The position numbers and the translations under genes were made by a program. Positions 51,593 through 58,864 of a DNA stretch of 64,000 nt are shown here, one piece after another (the stretch's first letter is position 1; each line of letters begins with the position of its first letter). The notes under the pieces were generated by a model. The model ran no database searches. It was not told the DNA's origin and was given only the letters and a program-made list of their open reading frames with translations. The stretch is from Bryobacterales bacterium (GTDB lineage: Bacteria; Acidobacteriota; Terriglobia; Bryobacterales; UBA6623), in the NCBI GenBank assembly GCA_028819215.1, contig JAPPMG010000096.1, positions 189,318 through 253,317 of the forward strand, read 5' to 3'.

Positions 51593-52978
51593 CTACAGGG
51601 CGCTCCTGCCGGCGTAGCGGCCGCCGCGCGCCGGGTGGAAGTCGGAGGAATGGTCCGGGCGGCCGTAGAAATCCCGGACGCCGGGTCCGGACCGCCGCGG
51701 CGACGGAGCCGACTCGTAGCCGTACTCGGCCGCGCCGCCGCTGGCGGCCTCGATCGCCAGCAGCAGCGCCCAGGCGCGGTCCGCATGGCCGTCGGAGTCC
51801 CGCTCGGCGTCGAAGCGGACGTTGCCCGCTGGCGTGGCGATCTTGCGCAGCGAGTGCAGATCCTTGCGCAGCTTCGGATCCCCCAGCGGGATGCGCACGG
51901 TGCGGTCTTCGAAGCGCTCCTTGCCCTGCGTCGCCAGGTGCTGCTTGGCCGGCCCGGTGAAGAGCACGCCCTCGACTCGCGAGGTCCCGTAGCGGCGCTC
52001 GGCGTCCTCGACCGGCTTCTCGCCCATGCCGGTCTGGTCCATGTCCAGGCGGCTCACGCTGTAGCGGTCGAAGAGCTCGTCGAGCGTCTCGTCCTGCTCG
52101 CGGAAGGTCGCCCCGCGCAGCTCGCGCACCTCCCGGGTCCAGAGCACGTCGCCGACGCGCTCGAGCACCCAGGCCACCCACAGGTCCCGGCGGCGGCCGA
52201 TGTCGTTGCCGATGAAGCAGCGGCCGCCCCGGTACAGCTCCGGGATCCCGGCCTCGTCGTGCTCGACGGAGGAGATCAGCTCGTAGGGCAGCCAGGCGGT
52301 CGCCTCGTCGAGCCACTGCAGCTCGTACTCCTGCGCCCAGGCCTCGTCGTCATTGAGGCCGGCCTTGAGCTCGTCGATATCGTAGGGCAGGCCGTCGGCC
52401 ACGGCTCGGTAGATGTCGACGACATGCCGGGACCAGACCCCGTCCAGGCCCTTGTCGGTCATCAGCTCGTGAAACTTGTTGCCCTTGCCGTTGGGAGTGC
52501 TGATGACGCGCAGCTTCCAGCCCTTCGAGATGATGGGGTAGACCGCTCGCCAGATCTCCCGGCCCTGGGCGTGGAAGGCGAACTCGTCCAGCATCACGTT
52601 GGCCGAGAACCCGCGCGCCGTGTCCGGATTGGCCGGCAGGGCGGTGATGCGGGACCCGCCCGGCAGCTCGGTCTCCAGCGACTTGTAGGCCGTGCCGTTG
52701 ATCCATTCCGTGCTCTCGGAGGCGGTGAAGCCGGCGTTCATCGCCTTGAGGTGCGCCTGGACGCCCTCGCGCATCGCCTCGCGAGCCTGCCGCTCGCCGC
52801 GGGAAAGGATCACCCAGCGGTCGCGCCCGCCGCCGGCCTCCCGCTCCAGGCACGAAAGGTCGACCTCCAGGGCGGTCGAGAACGTCTTTCCCGACTGGCG
52901 GGAGAACATGCCGGCCTTGAGGCGGCTGGAGTCCTCCACCCAGGCGCGCTGGTAGGGGTACAGCAGCGGCTCAGACAC
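51593..52978 (-). CDS. terminase large subunit (Mu gp28-like)
   Basis: A 461-aa protein. Walker A-like SRQSGKT (26-32), Walker B VMLDEF (D131-E132), and the C-terminal RNase-H-like nuclease Asp residues in IGNDIG (~D259), RLDMDQTG (~D312-314) and DSDGHADRA. It packages DNA headful-fashion into proheads. It overlaps the small-subunit gene by 8 bp. Confidence 0.94.
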   Translation of the reverse strand: MSEPLLYPYQRAWVEDSSRLKAGMFSRQSGKTFSTALEVDLSCLEREAGGGRDRWVILSRGERQAREAMREGVQAHLKAMNAGFTASESTEWINGTAYKSLETELPGGSRITALPANPDTARGFSANVMLDEFAFHAQGREIWRAVYPIISKGWKLRVISTPNGKGNKFHELMTDKGLDGVWSRHVVDIYRAVADGLPYDIDELKAGLNDDEAWAQEYELQWLDEATAWLPYELISSVEHDEAGIPELYRGGRCFIGNDIGRRRDLWVAWVLERVGDVLWTREVRELRGATFREQDETLDELFDRYSVSRLDMDQTGMGEKPVEDAERRYGTSRVEGVLFTGPAKQHLATQGKERFEDRTVRIPLGDPKLRKDLHSLRKIATPAGNVRFDAERDSDGHADRAWALLLAIEAASGGAAEYGYESAPSPRRSGPGVRDFYGRPDHSSDFHPARGGRYAGRSAL

Positions 52979-53537
52979 CGTACATCTCCCGCGCGATCTC
53001 CCGCATTCGCTCGGCGCCGGCCGACTTGCCCGGCTCCGACTCCACTCGCCTGGCGAGCTCCTCGGCAGCCAGCTTGCGCTCCTCCTCGCGGATCTTCAGC
53101 TCGCGATCGGCGCTGGCCTGCGCGGCTCGCTGCAGCCGCTGCGCCGTCAGGCTCAGCTCGCGCAGCTGGCGGGACAGGCCCGGCAGCGACTTCTCGTCGA
53201 TCTTTGCGTCCTGCAGCTTGAGGTTGATCTCGTAGACCAGCGTGGTCATCATCGAAATGACCAGCTCGCCGACCCGGCCGGAGGGCTGCTCGCCCAGCTT
53301 GGCGATCCAGGAGTCGGCCATCTCCTTGGATTGGCGCATCCTCTCGCCCACCTTGTCCATCGAGCGGGCGTAGCGGTTGACCGCTTGGCGGGAGACCTTC
53401 GGCAGCTCGCGCTCGCGCAGGAATTCGTTGAGCAGCGCGGCCGCCTCGACCTGCGTCAGGCGCTTGTCGCGCAGCCAGGCCTCGAGCTTCTCGCGCAGGT
53501 CCGGCGGCAGCCGGCGGATGCTGCTGGGGCGGCCCAT
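52971..53537 (-). CDS. terminase small subunit-like (Mu gp27, DUF3486)
   Basis: A 188-aa helical protein: MGRPSSIRRLPPDLREKLEA, then WLRDKRLTQVEAAALLNEFL and VSRQAVNRYARSMDKVGERM match DUF3486, the gene directly upstream of gp28 in Mu. The N-terminus is a DNA-binding HTH-like segment. A seven-G run serves as its ribosome-binding region. Confidence 0.9.
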   Translation of the reverse strand: MGRPSSIRRLPPDLREKLEAWLRDKRLTQVEAAALLNEFLRERELPKVSRQAVNRYARSMDKVGERMRQSKEMADSWIAKLGEQPSGRVGELVISMMTTLVYEINLKLQDAKIDEKSLPGLSRQLRELSLTAQRLQRAAQASADRELKIREEERKLAAEELARRVESEPGKSAGAERMREIAREMYGV

Positions 53538-53548
53538 GCCGACCCCCC

Positions 53549-53848
53549 CTAGAACCGCCTGCGAGGCCGCGCCACGCCGGGCACAGAGGAGTCTCCCAGG
53601 GCGGCGGCCTCGCCGGCCTCGGTTATGCGCGCGATCACGACGGAGCCGCGATCCTCGAGCGCGACCAGGCCCTGCCCGGCGAGCCAGTCGAGCAGGTCGC
53701 GCACGCGCCGGTAGGAAACGCCCGCGTGCCCGATTGCCTCCAGGCCGGCGCGCAGGACGTCGGCGTTGTGGCTGCCGGCGGAATCCAGCTCCAGCATCTG
53801 CAGCACGCGCAGGCGCTGGTCCTCGGTGGCGTGGCGGGAAAAGCTCAC
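53549..53848 (-). CDS. Mu gp26-like winged-helix phage protein
   Basis: A 99-aa protein starting at GTG. RLRVLQMLELDSAGSHNADV, LRAGLEAIGHAGVSYRRVRD and LLDWLAGQGLVALEDRG match the gp26 (VpaChn25_0724-type) family, a small winged-helix protein placed between gp25 and gp27. Its GTG overlaps the DUF2730 stop (GTGA). Confidence 0.85.
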   Translation of the reverse strand: MSFSRHATEDQRLRVLQMLELDSAGSHNADVLRAGLEAIGHAGVSYRRVRDLLDWLAGQGLVALEDRGSVVIARITEAGEAAALGDSSVPGVARPRRRF

Positions 53849-54246
53849 TTGCCGTCCCCGTTGCGCAGCAGGTAGCTTTGGATGAGTTCCAGCTGCCCCG
53901 ACTGGGACTCCACCAAGCCCTTGAGCTCGCCGATGCCGGACGCGAGAGCGCCGTCGGCGGAGCCCAGCTTGTCGATGCGAGCGTGGATCCTGTTGAGGTC
54001 CTCGGCCGTGGTCATCGCGGCAAGCTGCCGCTCGCACCTGTTCAGGCGGTCGATGACGCTGTGACGCTCGAGCTCCTCTGCCTTGACGGCCTGCCTCTCG
54101 ACGGCGTCCAGGCGCGCGTCCGCGGCCGCGTTCGACTCGGAGATCTCGCGTCGCAGGTCGCGGATCGAGCTCAGGACCCAGGCCAGCGCCGCCAGCACCA
54201 GGCCGGCCAGGATCTCGCCGACGGACGCGAGCAGCCAGTCCGGCAT
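53845..54246 (-). CDS. DUF2730 (Mu gp25-like) membrane-anchored coiled coil
   Basis: A 133-aa protein starting at 54246: a hydrophobic helix (~4-24, LLASVGEILAGLVLAALAWV) followed by heptad-rich helices (LDAVERQAVKAEELERHSVI). Matches DUF2730, between the DksA-like and gp26-like genes in Mu. The ATG overlaps the previous stop (TGATG), with a run of eight Gs as ribosome-binding site. Confidence 0.82.
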   Translation of the reverse strand: MPDWLLASVGEILAGLVLAALAWVLSSIRDLRREISESNAAADARLDAVERQAVKAEELERHSVIDRLNRCERQLAAMTTAEDLNRIHARIDKLGSADGALASGIGELKGLVESQSGQLELIQSYLLRNGDGK

Positions 54247-54446
54247 CAGGCCCCCCCCTCCAGCTCGCGCTGGCATTCAATGCAGGTCTGGGCGGCGGGC
54301 AGCGCCCGCAGCCGGGCCGGGGCGATGGGCGCGCCGCACTCGCGGCAGTTCCGCCGGGCGGGCGGGGACGGTGCCGCCGGGCGGCGCGAGAGAATGGCGC
54401 GATCGAGCCGCTCCTGGGCCTCCTGGGCGTGGTCGATCGCGTCCAT
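54246..54446 (-). CDS. DksA/TraR-type C4 zinc-finger protein
   Basis: A 66-aa protein: MDAIDHAQEAQERLDRAILS, a helix, then C-x2-C and C-x2-C (NCRECGAPIAPARLRALPA then TCIECQRELEGG). This is the TraR/phage DksA-like fold that binds RNA polymerase's secondary channel. It is the first gene of the packaging operon behind a palindromic promoter, so it may reprogram host polymerase during late growth. Confidence 0.9.
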   Translation of the reverse strand: MDAIDHAQEAQERLDRAILSRRPAAPSPPARRNCRECGAPIAPARLRALPAAQTCIECQRELEGGA

Positions 54447-54457
54447 GGATTGCGGCC

Positions 54458-54504
54458 ATGGTAGGCAGGGCCGGACGGGCGCGGGAAGGCTGAAAGTTTC
54501 AGCC
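54458..54504 (-). promoter_or_regulatory. putative Mor-type activated promoter (packaging operon)
   Basis: The palindrome GGCTGAAACTTTCAGCC (54488-54504), 24 bp, then TACCAT (54458-54463). It lies between the stop of mor and the DksA-like gene ATG (54446), leaving an ~11-base leader. It shares a ~45-bp nearly identical block with the site upstream of mor. Confidence 0.68.
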
Positions 54505-54506
54505 CG

Positions 54507-54848
54507 TCAGGCCGGCAGGTCCCGGACGACGAGCCACGCCGTGCGCTCGGAGACGCCCGTTTCGGCCGCGATGCGCGCCACGGGCAGGCCCTGCCGGCGC
54601 AGCTCGCGGATGCGGGCGTCGCGGGCGTCGCGGCCGACGCTGCGAGATGTCGGCACGTGCAGCCGGCAGCCGCCGAATCGAAACGCGAGCCGCTGGGCCG
54701 CCTCCAGGCCGACCGTCTCGGCCAGCCAGTGGGCGTCGCGGACCATGCTCGGGACGTAGATGCGGAGGCCGCCGCGGGCGGCCGAGAGCGCGGCCAGGCC
54801 CCGCGAGCCCAGAATCCCCTCCAGTTCGTCCCTCAGCGGCGATGTCAT
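54507..54848 (-). CDS. mor: Mor/C-family middle/late transcription activator
   Basis: A 113-aa protein. LAETVGLEAAQRLAFRFGGC then RLHVPTSRS is the dimerisation core of Mor/C proteins; the C-terminus RDARIRELRRQGLPVARIAA followed by ETGVSERTAWLVVRDL is the helix-turn-helix. In Mu, Mor and C activate middle and late promoters that lack a -35. The start at 54848 is preferred over the in-frame ATG at 54866, because the -10 hexamer of its own putative promoter (54865-54870) overlaps that codon. It is flanked on both sides by the 17-bp palindrome. Confidence 0.88.
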   Translation of the reverse strand: MTSPLRDELEGILGSRGLAALSAARGGLRIYVPSMVRDAHWLAETVGLEAAQRLAFRFGGCRLHVPTSRSVGRDARDARIRELRRQGLPVARIAAETGVSERTAWLVVRDLPA

Positions 54849-54864
54849 GCGGCCCGATCGCGTC

Positions 54865-54911
54865 ATGATAGGCAGGGCCGGACGGGCGCGGGAAGGCTGA
54901 AAGTTTCAGCC
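54865..54911 (-). promoter_or_regulatory. putative Mor-type activated promoter (mor itself)
   Basis: Palindrome GGCTGAAACTTTCAGCC (54895-54911), 24 bp beginning TTCCCGCGCCC, then TATCAT (54865-54870). Suggests positive autoregulation of mor, or takeover from early read-through. Confidence 0.65.
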
Positions 54912-54936
54912 CCAAAAAGCTCGGCCCCCCGCTCCT

Positions 54937-55557
54937 TCACAGCTGCTCGCCCTCTTCCAGGCCCAGGGCCGCGCCCCTCCAGTCCGGACAGGGGACCTCG
55001 GCATCTCTCGGCCACCAGCGCCGCCGCATGCCGCGCGGGCTGGGGACGTCGCGCTCCAGCGTGAGAGGCTCGAAGGCGACCGCGCAGCCGCAGCGGATAG
55101 GGTGATTACCGGCCGGGATCGAGCGGGTCAGGCGGTCGCAGTGGCGCGCGAAGCACAGACCGTGATAGGCGTGGCGCAGGTTCGGCCTCACGTCGCTGGT
55201 CGCGAGGTCGAGCTCGATGCGCAAGCGGAGCCGGCCGCGCGAGGCCACATACAGCGCCGAGCCCTCGGAAACCTTCCCGGCGATCGCCGCGCCGCTGACC
55301 CAGTGCCAGCGGTCGAGGGCGCAGCGATGGCCCTCGGGCAAGAGGCGCGCCCGCCCGTGCCAGCGCTCCGTCCACATCAGCCACTTCTGCCGCTGACCGT
55401 GCGGCAGGAGATGAACGGCCGCGGCCGGATCCTCGCCCAGCAGCCACGCCGCCCAGATGTCCCACTCGGCCGCCCGCACGGCGGCCACGACGTCGACCGG
55501 TCCGTCCTCCTGGCGAGCCGCCAGCTCGTCGGCGCGAGCGCGGCTCACGAAGCGCAC
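54937..55557 (-). CDS. hypothetical early/middle phage protein
   Basis: A 206-aa protein starting at GTG (VRFVSRARADELAARQED), overlapping the DUF5131 gene by 13 bp. It contains AEWDIWAAWLLGEDPAAAVH and several Cys and Trp residues, but no family I recognise. It is the last gene of the early cluster, ~25 bp before the mor promoter palindrome. Confidence 0.6.
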   Translation of the reverse strand: MRFVSRARADELAARQEDGPVDVVAAVRAAEWDIWAAWLLGEDPAAAVHLLPHGQRQKWLMWTERWHGRARLLPEGHRCALDRWHWVSGAAIAGKVSEGSALYVASRGRLRLRIELDLATSDVRPNLRHAYHGLCFARHCDRLTRSIPAGNHPIRCGCAVAFEPLTLERDVPSPRGMRRRWWPRDAEVPCPDWRGAALGLEEGEQL

Positions 55558-56363
55558 GGACCCTCCCCCGGCATCTGCCGCCACTGGCGGCCGTCGAGCT
55601 CGCAACCGCCGGCCTTGGAAGTGATTCCTCCCCATTGCTTGAAGAAGAACGGCACTCGCGCGCAGATGCACTGGTTGCGTAGCGAGCGCGCCCAGGACGG
55701 ATCCATCGAGCGGGCGCCGGGACCGGATTCTCCGCCAACGACAACCCAGTCGAGATCCCCCAGATGCTCGTCGATCTCCACCGGGCCCAGCAACGGCTCG
55801 ATCGAGACCCAGAGCACGGCGGCCTCGATCTGCCTCAGGGCCGCGAGCCGCTCGTCGGCGGTCGGCTGGTCCTCCACCGACGTGCCGATCCAGACATTCG
55901 ACAGCGGCCATTCCCGCGCCGCCATACCGTGCGCGTTGAAGCAGCGACTGACCTTGGGGAGGATGCGATCGCGCGCGCCCCCGGCCAGGTACTTCCGAGC
56001 CCTCGAGGGGCGCTTGGTCAGGACTTGGAACACATGGATGTCCGCCAGGGCCATGACCTCGAAGATTCGGTCGAGCCAGTGGTTCGGGATGTCCTCGTGG
56101 AACAGGTCGCCGCTGGCGGCGACGAAGATCTTCCGCGGCTTCCGCCAGCGCAGCGGCCGGTCGAGCCACTGCTCGTTGAAGCGCGCCTTGCCCGTCCAGC
56201 GGCCGTTGCGATCGGTCAGGCCCTGGCGCGACGGGTGATTCCTCAGTCGCCGCGCCGCCTCGCGCTCGGCCCAGCAGTTCTCGCAGCCGCGGGAGACGCG
56301 GCTGCAGCCCGTGACGACGTTCCAAGTGGCGTCGGTCCACTCGATGGAGCTGCGGTCAGCCAT
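55545..56363 (-). CDS. DUF5131 / phage Gp37-Gp68-like protein
   Basis: A 272-aa protein: SSIEWTDATWNVVTGCSRVS followed by RGCENCWAE gives the conserved C-x7-C-x2-C cluster. VFVAASGDLFHEDIP-like IFVAASGDLFHED, FQVLTKRPSRARKYL, SNVWIGTSVEDQPTADERL and VGGESGPGARSMDPSW are all diagnostic of the family, which has a radical-SAM-like architecture and occurs in many phages. The biochemical activity is not established. It lies in the early operon among small genes. Confidence 0.9.
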   Translation of the reverse strand: MADRSSIEWTDATWNVVTGCSRVSRGCENCWAEREAARRLRNHPSRQGLTDRNGRWTGKARFNEQWLDRPLRWRKPRKIFVAASGDLFHEDIPNHWLDRIFEVMALADIHVFQVLTKRPSRARKYLAGGARDRILPKVSRCFNAHGMAAREWPLSNVWIGTSVEDQPTADERLAALRQIEAAVLWVSIEPLLGPVEIDEHLGDLDWVVVGGESGPGARSMDPSWARSLRNQCICARVPFFFKQWGGITSKAGGCELDGRQWRQMPGEGPCAS

Positions 56364-56366
56364 CGC

Positions 56367-56597
56367 TCAAGCGCCTCCCGGACGCTCGATGCCGGAGGGC
56401 CACTCAATGTCGTCAGGCCAGTTGTCACCGAACCAGCGCCAGACCCTCTCGGCGGAGCGGATCGTCACGCGGCCCTGCTCGAGCTTCTTGAAGAAGTAGG
56501 TGTCCCGGCAGGCCCTATGCCCGATTGTGGTCAGCCGGCGCCAGCGCCTGTTGGAATAGATGCCGGCCAGTACCGGCAGGTCGCGCTTGAAGTCCAT
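56367..56597 (-). CDS. small basic phage protein, possible HTH
   Basis: A 76-aa protein: MDFKRDLPVLAGIYSNRRWR, then RACRDTYFFKKLEQGRVTIR and RVWRWFGDNWPDDIEWP. The middle looks like a helix-turn-helix and the C-terminus is Trp-rich. The ATG overlaps the upstream stop (TGATG). Function unknown. Confidence 0.55.
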   Translation of the reverse strand: MDFKRDLPVLAGIYSNRRWRRLTTIGHRACRDTYFFKKLEQGRVTIRSAERVWRWFGDNWPDDIEWPSGIERPGGA

Positions 56598-57013
56598 CAG
56601 GGGCACCTCCGCTCGTCGTAGACCTCGTGGAAGCGCTGCCAGGGGATCCAGCGGTTGCGGTGCAGGAATCCCCATTCGCGAGTCTTGGGCCCGACGTACG
56701 CCAAGGTCCAGCAGCCGCGGCGCGAGACCCGCACGCGGTGCATGTGGCGAGCGGGGAACGTCCGGATCCACGGCGCGACGAAGCGGCGGCGGCAGCGGAC
56801 GTCAGAGAATAGGACCGGCTCGAGGCTCTCCTCGACATAACCGCCAAGCAGGCCGATCGTCACGAACCGCTTGGGGTGGTCGTGCATTGAGCGGGCGTCT
56901 GAGCAGCGGAAATGCTGCAGGTACAGGGCCCGCCCGCGAGGGCCGCGCAGCAGCGTCCAGCGATGGAGGGCGCCGCCGGCGATGTCCTCCCGGCGGAGAA
57001 TCCGGTCGATCAT
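56597..57013 (-). CDS. cupin-like phage protein
   Basis: A 138-aa protein: LYLQHFRCSDARSMHDHPKR has the HDHP metal motif, then VTIGLLGGYVEE and ARHMHRVRVSRRGCWTLAYV followed by TREWGFLHRNRWIPWQRF. This H-x-H-P...G-Y-x-E...H-R pattern with the terminal WGF...W is a small cupin-type family common in phages. Enzymatic role unknown. Confidence 0.65.
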   Translation of the reverse strand: MIDRILRREDIAGGALHRWTLLRGPRGRALYLQHFRCSDARSMHDHPKRFVTIGLLGGYVEESLEPVLFSDVRCRRRFVAPWIRTFPARHMHRVRVSRRGCWTLAYVGPKTREWGFLHRNRWIPWQRFHEVYDERRCP

Positions 57014-57015
57014 TG

Positions 57016-57276
57016 TCACTGGATCCCCCTGCCCGCCCGCTCCATTGCCGAGCGTTCCTCGAGTCGCCGCGCCGCCTCGCGGAAGAGAGCCGCCATCTCG
57101 GCCTTGCTCGCCCCGTTGGACGCGTAGTGCGACTGCCCGGCCGTGCCGAAGGGGAACACCAGGACGGCGAATCCGAGCGCGGGCCGCCTGCCCGCGCCCG
57201 CCGCTCCGGGATTGAGGATGCCGTCGAGAGCCCGGCACACCCTGTCCAGGTCCGGCCTGCCGCTGTATCCGCTCAT
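57016..57276 (-). CDS. small conserved-type phage protein
   Basis: An 86-aa protein: PALGFAVLVFPFGTAGQSHY followed by ASNGASKAEMAALFREAARRLEER. The pattern LVFPFG...YASNG.R..M..L is seen in many short phage proteins of unknown function. Overlaps its upstream neighbour by 4 bp (ATGA). Confidence 0.65.
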   Translation of the reverse strand: MSGYSGRPDLDRVCRALDGILNPGAAGAGRRPALGFAVLVFPFGTAGQSHYASNGASKAEMAALFREAARRLEERSAMERAGRGIQ

Positions 57277-57557
57277 CGCTTTTCTCCCGGCCTCGGCTCG
57301 GCCCTCGCCAGCTTGCGGGCGTGATGGATCACCGACTCCAGCGAGATATCGCGGCTGATCAGTTGGTTGGACCGGAGGCCGGTCTCGACGCAGCGCAGCC
57401 GCAGCCAGCCGTAGCGGCCGTTCTGCAGGTGCTCGAAATCCCTCTCGGTGGTCGGCTCGATCGAGGCCTGCACGGTGCCCGAACCCGGGAATCCGATGAG
57501 GATCTCTGTCCGGTCGTCCGCGCCGGACGCCGGGTCGCACTTGATCGGAATGCTCAT
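57273..57557 (-). CDS. hypothetical early phage protein
   Basis: A 94-aa protein starting MSIPIKCDPASGADDRTEIL, beta-rich at the N-terminus with a C-terminal helix (LESVIHHARKLARAE). It overlaps gp16-like (ATGA) and the following gene. No family recognised. Confidence 0.55.
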   Translation of the reverse strand: MSIPIKCDPASGADDRTEILIGFPGSGTVQASIEPTTERDFEHLQNGRYGWLRLRCVETGLRSNQLISRDISLESVIHHARKLARAEPRPGEKR

Positions 57558-58060
57558 GCCGGCCCTCCCCGCCGGTTGTGCCGCCAGATGTCTTTCCGGA
57601 TGGCCTTCTCGACGTCGCGCAGCTGGCCCTCGGTGGCCCACTCCAGCGGCGTCCGGTGCGAGTGCCGGGTCATGCGCTTGAGGATCGCCTCGGCCCAGCC
57701 GCGCGGCTTGCGCCCGCCGGGATGGTTGATGCACAGCGCGTCGATCGTCTTGATCGGCTGGACCAGCGCGGGCCGGGGCCGGGGGCGCGGAACCTTCCGG
57801 GCGGCTGGCCCTCCCGGATCGTCCGCGTCGGAGGGGGCGGGGCCGGCCGGGCGCTCGAACTTGGCCCCGCAGGCCACCAGGTGCTTGAGCACCTCGCGCC
57901 GCTCGTCCTCGTCCAGCTTGGCCGCCGAGCGCTTGCCGGTCACGGCCTCGAACATGTCGCGGCGGGCCTCCTCGTCGTCGCCGACGAGCTGCTTGGCGCC
58001 GAGGTGGATCTTGGCCAGATCGCTCCGCCGGCGCGACAGGAATCTAGAGGGCTGTCCCAT
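57554..58060 (-). CDS. Mu gp16-like (DUF1018) protein
   Basis: A 168-aa protein: RRRSDLAKIHLGAKQLVGDD, EARRDMFEAVTGKRSAAKLD and QLRDVEKAIRKDIWRHNRR are typical of the Mu gp16/DUF1018 family, which lies between transposition genes and mor in Mu-like phages. Function not established. Its start is preceded by a run of nine Gs. Confidence 0.85.
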   Translation of the reverse strand: MGQPSRFLSRRRSDLAKIHLGAKQLVGDDEEARRDMFEAVTGKRSAAKLDEDERREVLKHLVACGAKFERPAGPAPSDADDPGGPAARKVPRPRPRPALVQPIKTIDALCINHPGGRKPRGWAEAILKRMTRHSHRTPLEWATEGQLRDVEKAIRKDIWRHNRRGGPA

Positions 58061-58313
58061 TACGGCCTACCCCCCCCCGAACGCGGACGATGATGTCGAG
58101 ACCGCCGTCCTCTCGGCGCGTCCACGGGATGCCCAGCCCGTCCAAGGCATCGGCGTCGAAGCCCTGCAGCGCCGGCAGGCGCCGGGCCCTGGGCTCGGGC
58201 GGCGGGGCCGGCACGTCCGCCAGGCGCGCGGCGTGGCGCAGGTGGCGAGCCAGGTCGCGGTCGCCCGCCTTCTCGGCGGCGGCGATCTTGGCCGGCAGCT
58301 CGCGGGGGTTCAT
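58044..58313 (-). CDS. hypothetical small early protein
   Basis: An 89-aa protein: an N-terminal helical part (LPAKIAAAEKAGDRDLARHL) and a C-terminal beta hairpin ending VRVRGGVGRNGTAL. The nine-G run at 58070-58078 lies in its last codons, so slippage would change its C-terminus. It overlaps gp16-like by 17 bp and the Gam-like gene by 4 bp. Confidence 0.55.
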   Translation of the reverse strand: MNPRELPAKIAAAEKAGDRDLARHLRHAARLADVPAPPPEPRARRLPALQGFDADALDGLGIPWTRREDGGLDIIVRVRGGVGRNGTAL

Positions 58314-58864
58314 GCCGCGGCCCTCTCCTCTTTCGGATCGTCGTCGAGATCCTCCAGCAGCGCCTCGACCAGCTTTTCGACCGGACTCTTGGGGATCGAG
58401 ATCACGACCTCGTCGCCGAGGTCGACAATGCGGCCGCCGATGCGCGCCAGCTCGGCCGGCTTGAGGTTCTTCAGCGGCGCGGCCTGGAGCTTCGTCTCGA
58501 CCTTCACCAGCGCCTTGTAGCGCTCCGGCATGAACTTGCGGATCAGCCCCGGCGCGGCTTCGGCGTCGATCTCGAGCTTGCCCGGCTGCTGCCGCAGGCC
58601 CGCCTTGACGCCGTGCAGCGCGCGAGTGCGCGGCTTCTCGAACAGGTCGGGGCTCGCCTCGATGTGCTCTCTCAACTCGTCCCGGGCCGCCGAGTGGGCC
58701 GCTATCTTGCGCTTGAGGCCCGGCAGCAGCCGCTTGCCGGCCGTTCTCTGGCGCTCCTGGATCAGTTCGATCCGCTCGCGCAGGTCCTCGTGGGTGTTGA
58801 AAACGGCCAGCGCCAGCGCGGCCGTCTCCTCGTAACCCTTGGGTATCTTGTCATTCGCCGTCAC
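58310..58864 (-). CDS. Gam-like / host-nuclease-inhibitor-position protein
   Basis: A 184-aa protein starting at GTG (VTANDKIPKGYEETAALALA) with GGGAGGA upstream, overlapping the MuB stop (GTGA). KIAAHSAARDELREHIEASP, LFEKPRTRALHGVKAGLRQQ and GDEVVISIPKSPVEKLVEAL match the conserved gene after the B ATPase in BcepMu-like phages, often annotated as Gam-like. Mu Gam binds DNA ends and blocks exonucleases; activity here is inferred by position. Confidence 0.6.
   Translation of the reverse strand: MTANDKIPKGYEETAALALAVFNTHEDLRERIELIQERQRTAGKRLLPGLKRKIAAHSAARDELREHIEASPDLFEKPRTRALHGVKAGLRQQPGKLEIDAEAAPGLIRKFMPERYKALVKVETKLQAAPLKNLKPAELARIGGRIVDLGDEVVISIPKSPVEKLVEALLEDLDDDPKEERAAA

Noticed and set aside
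50507..53221. 904-codon plus-strand frame opposite portal and terminase
   Set aside because: Shadow of recognised minus-strand genes; composition is typical of antisense GC-rich DNA.
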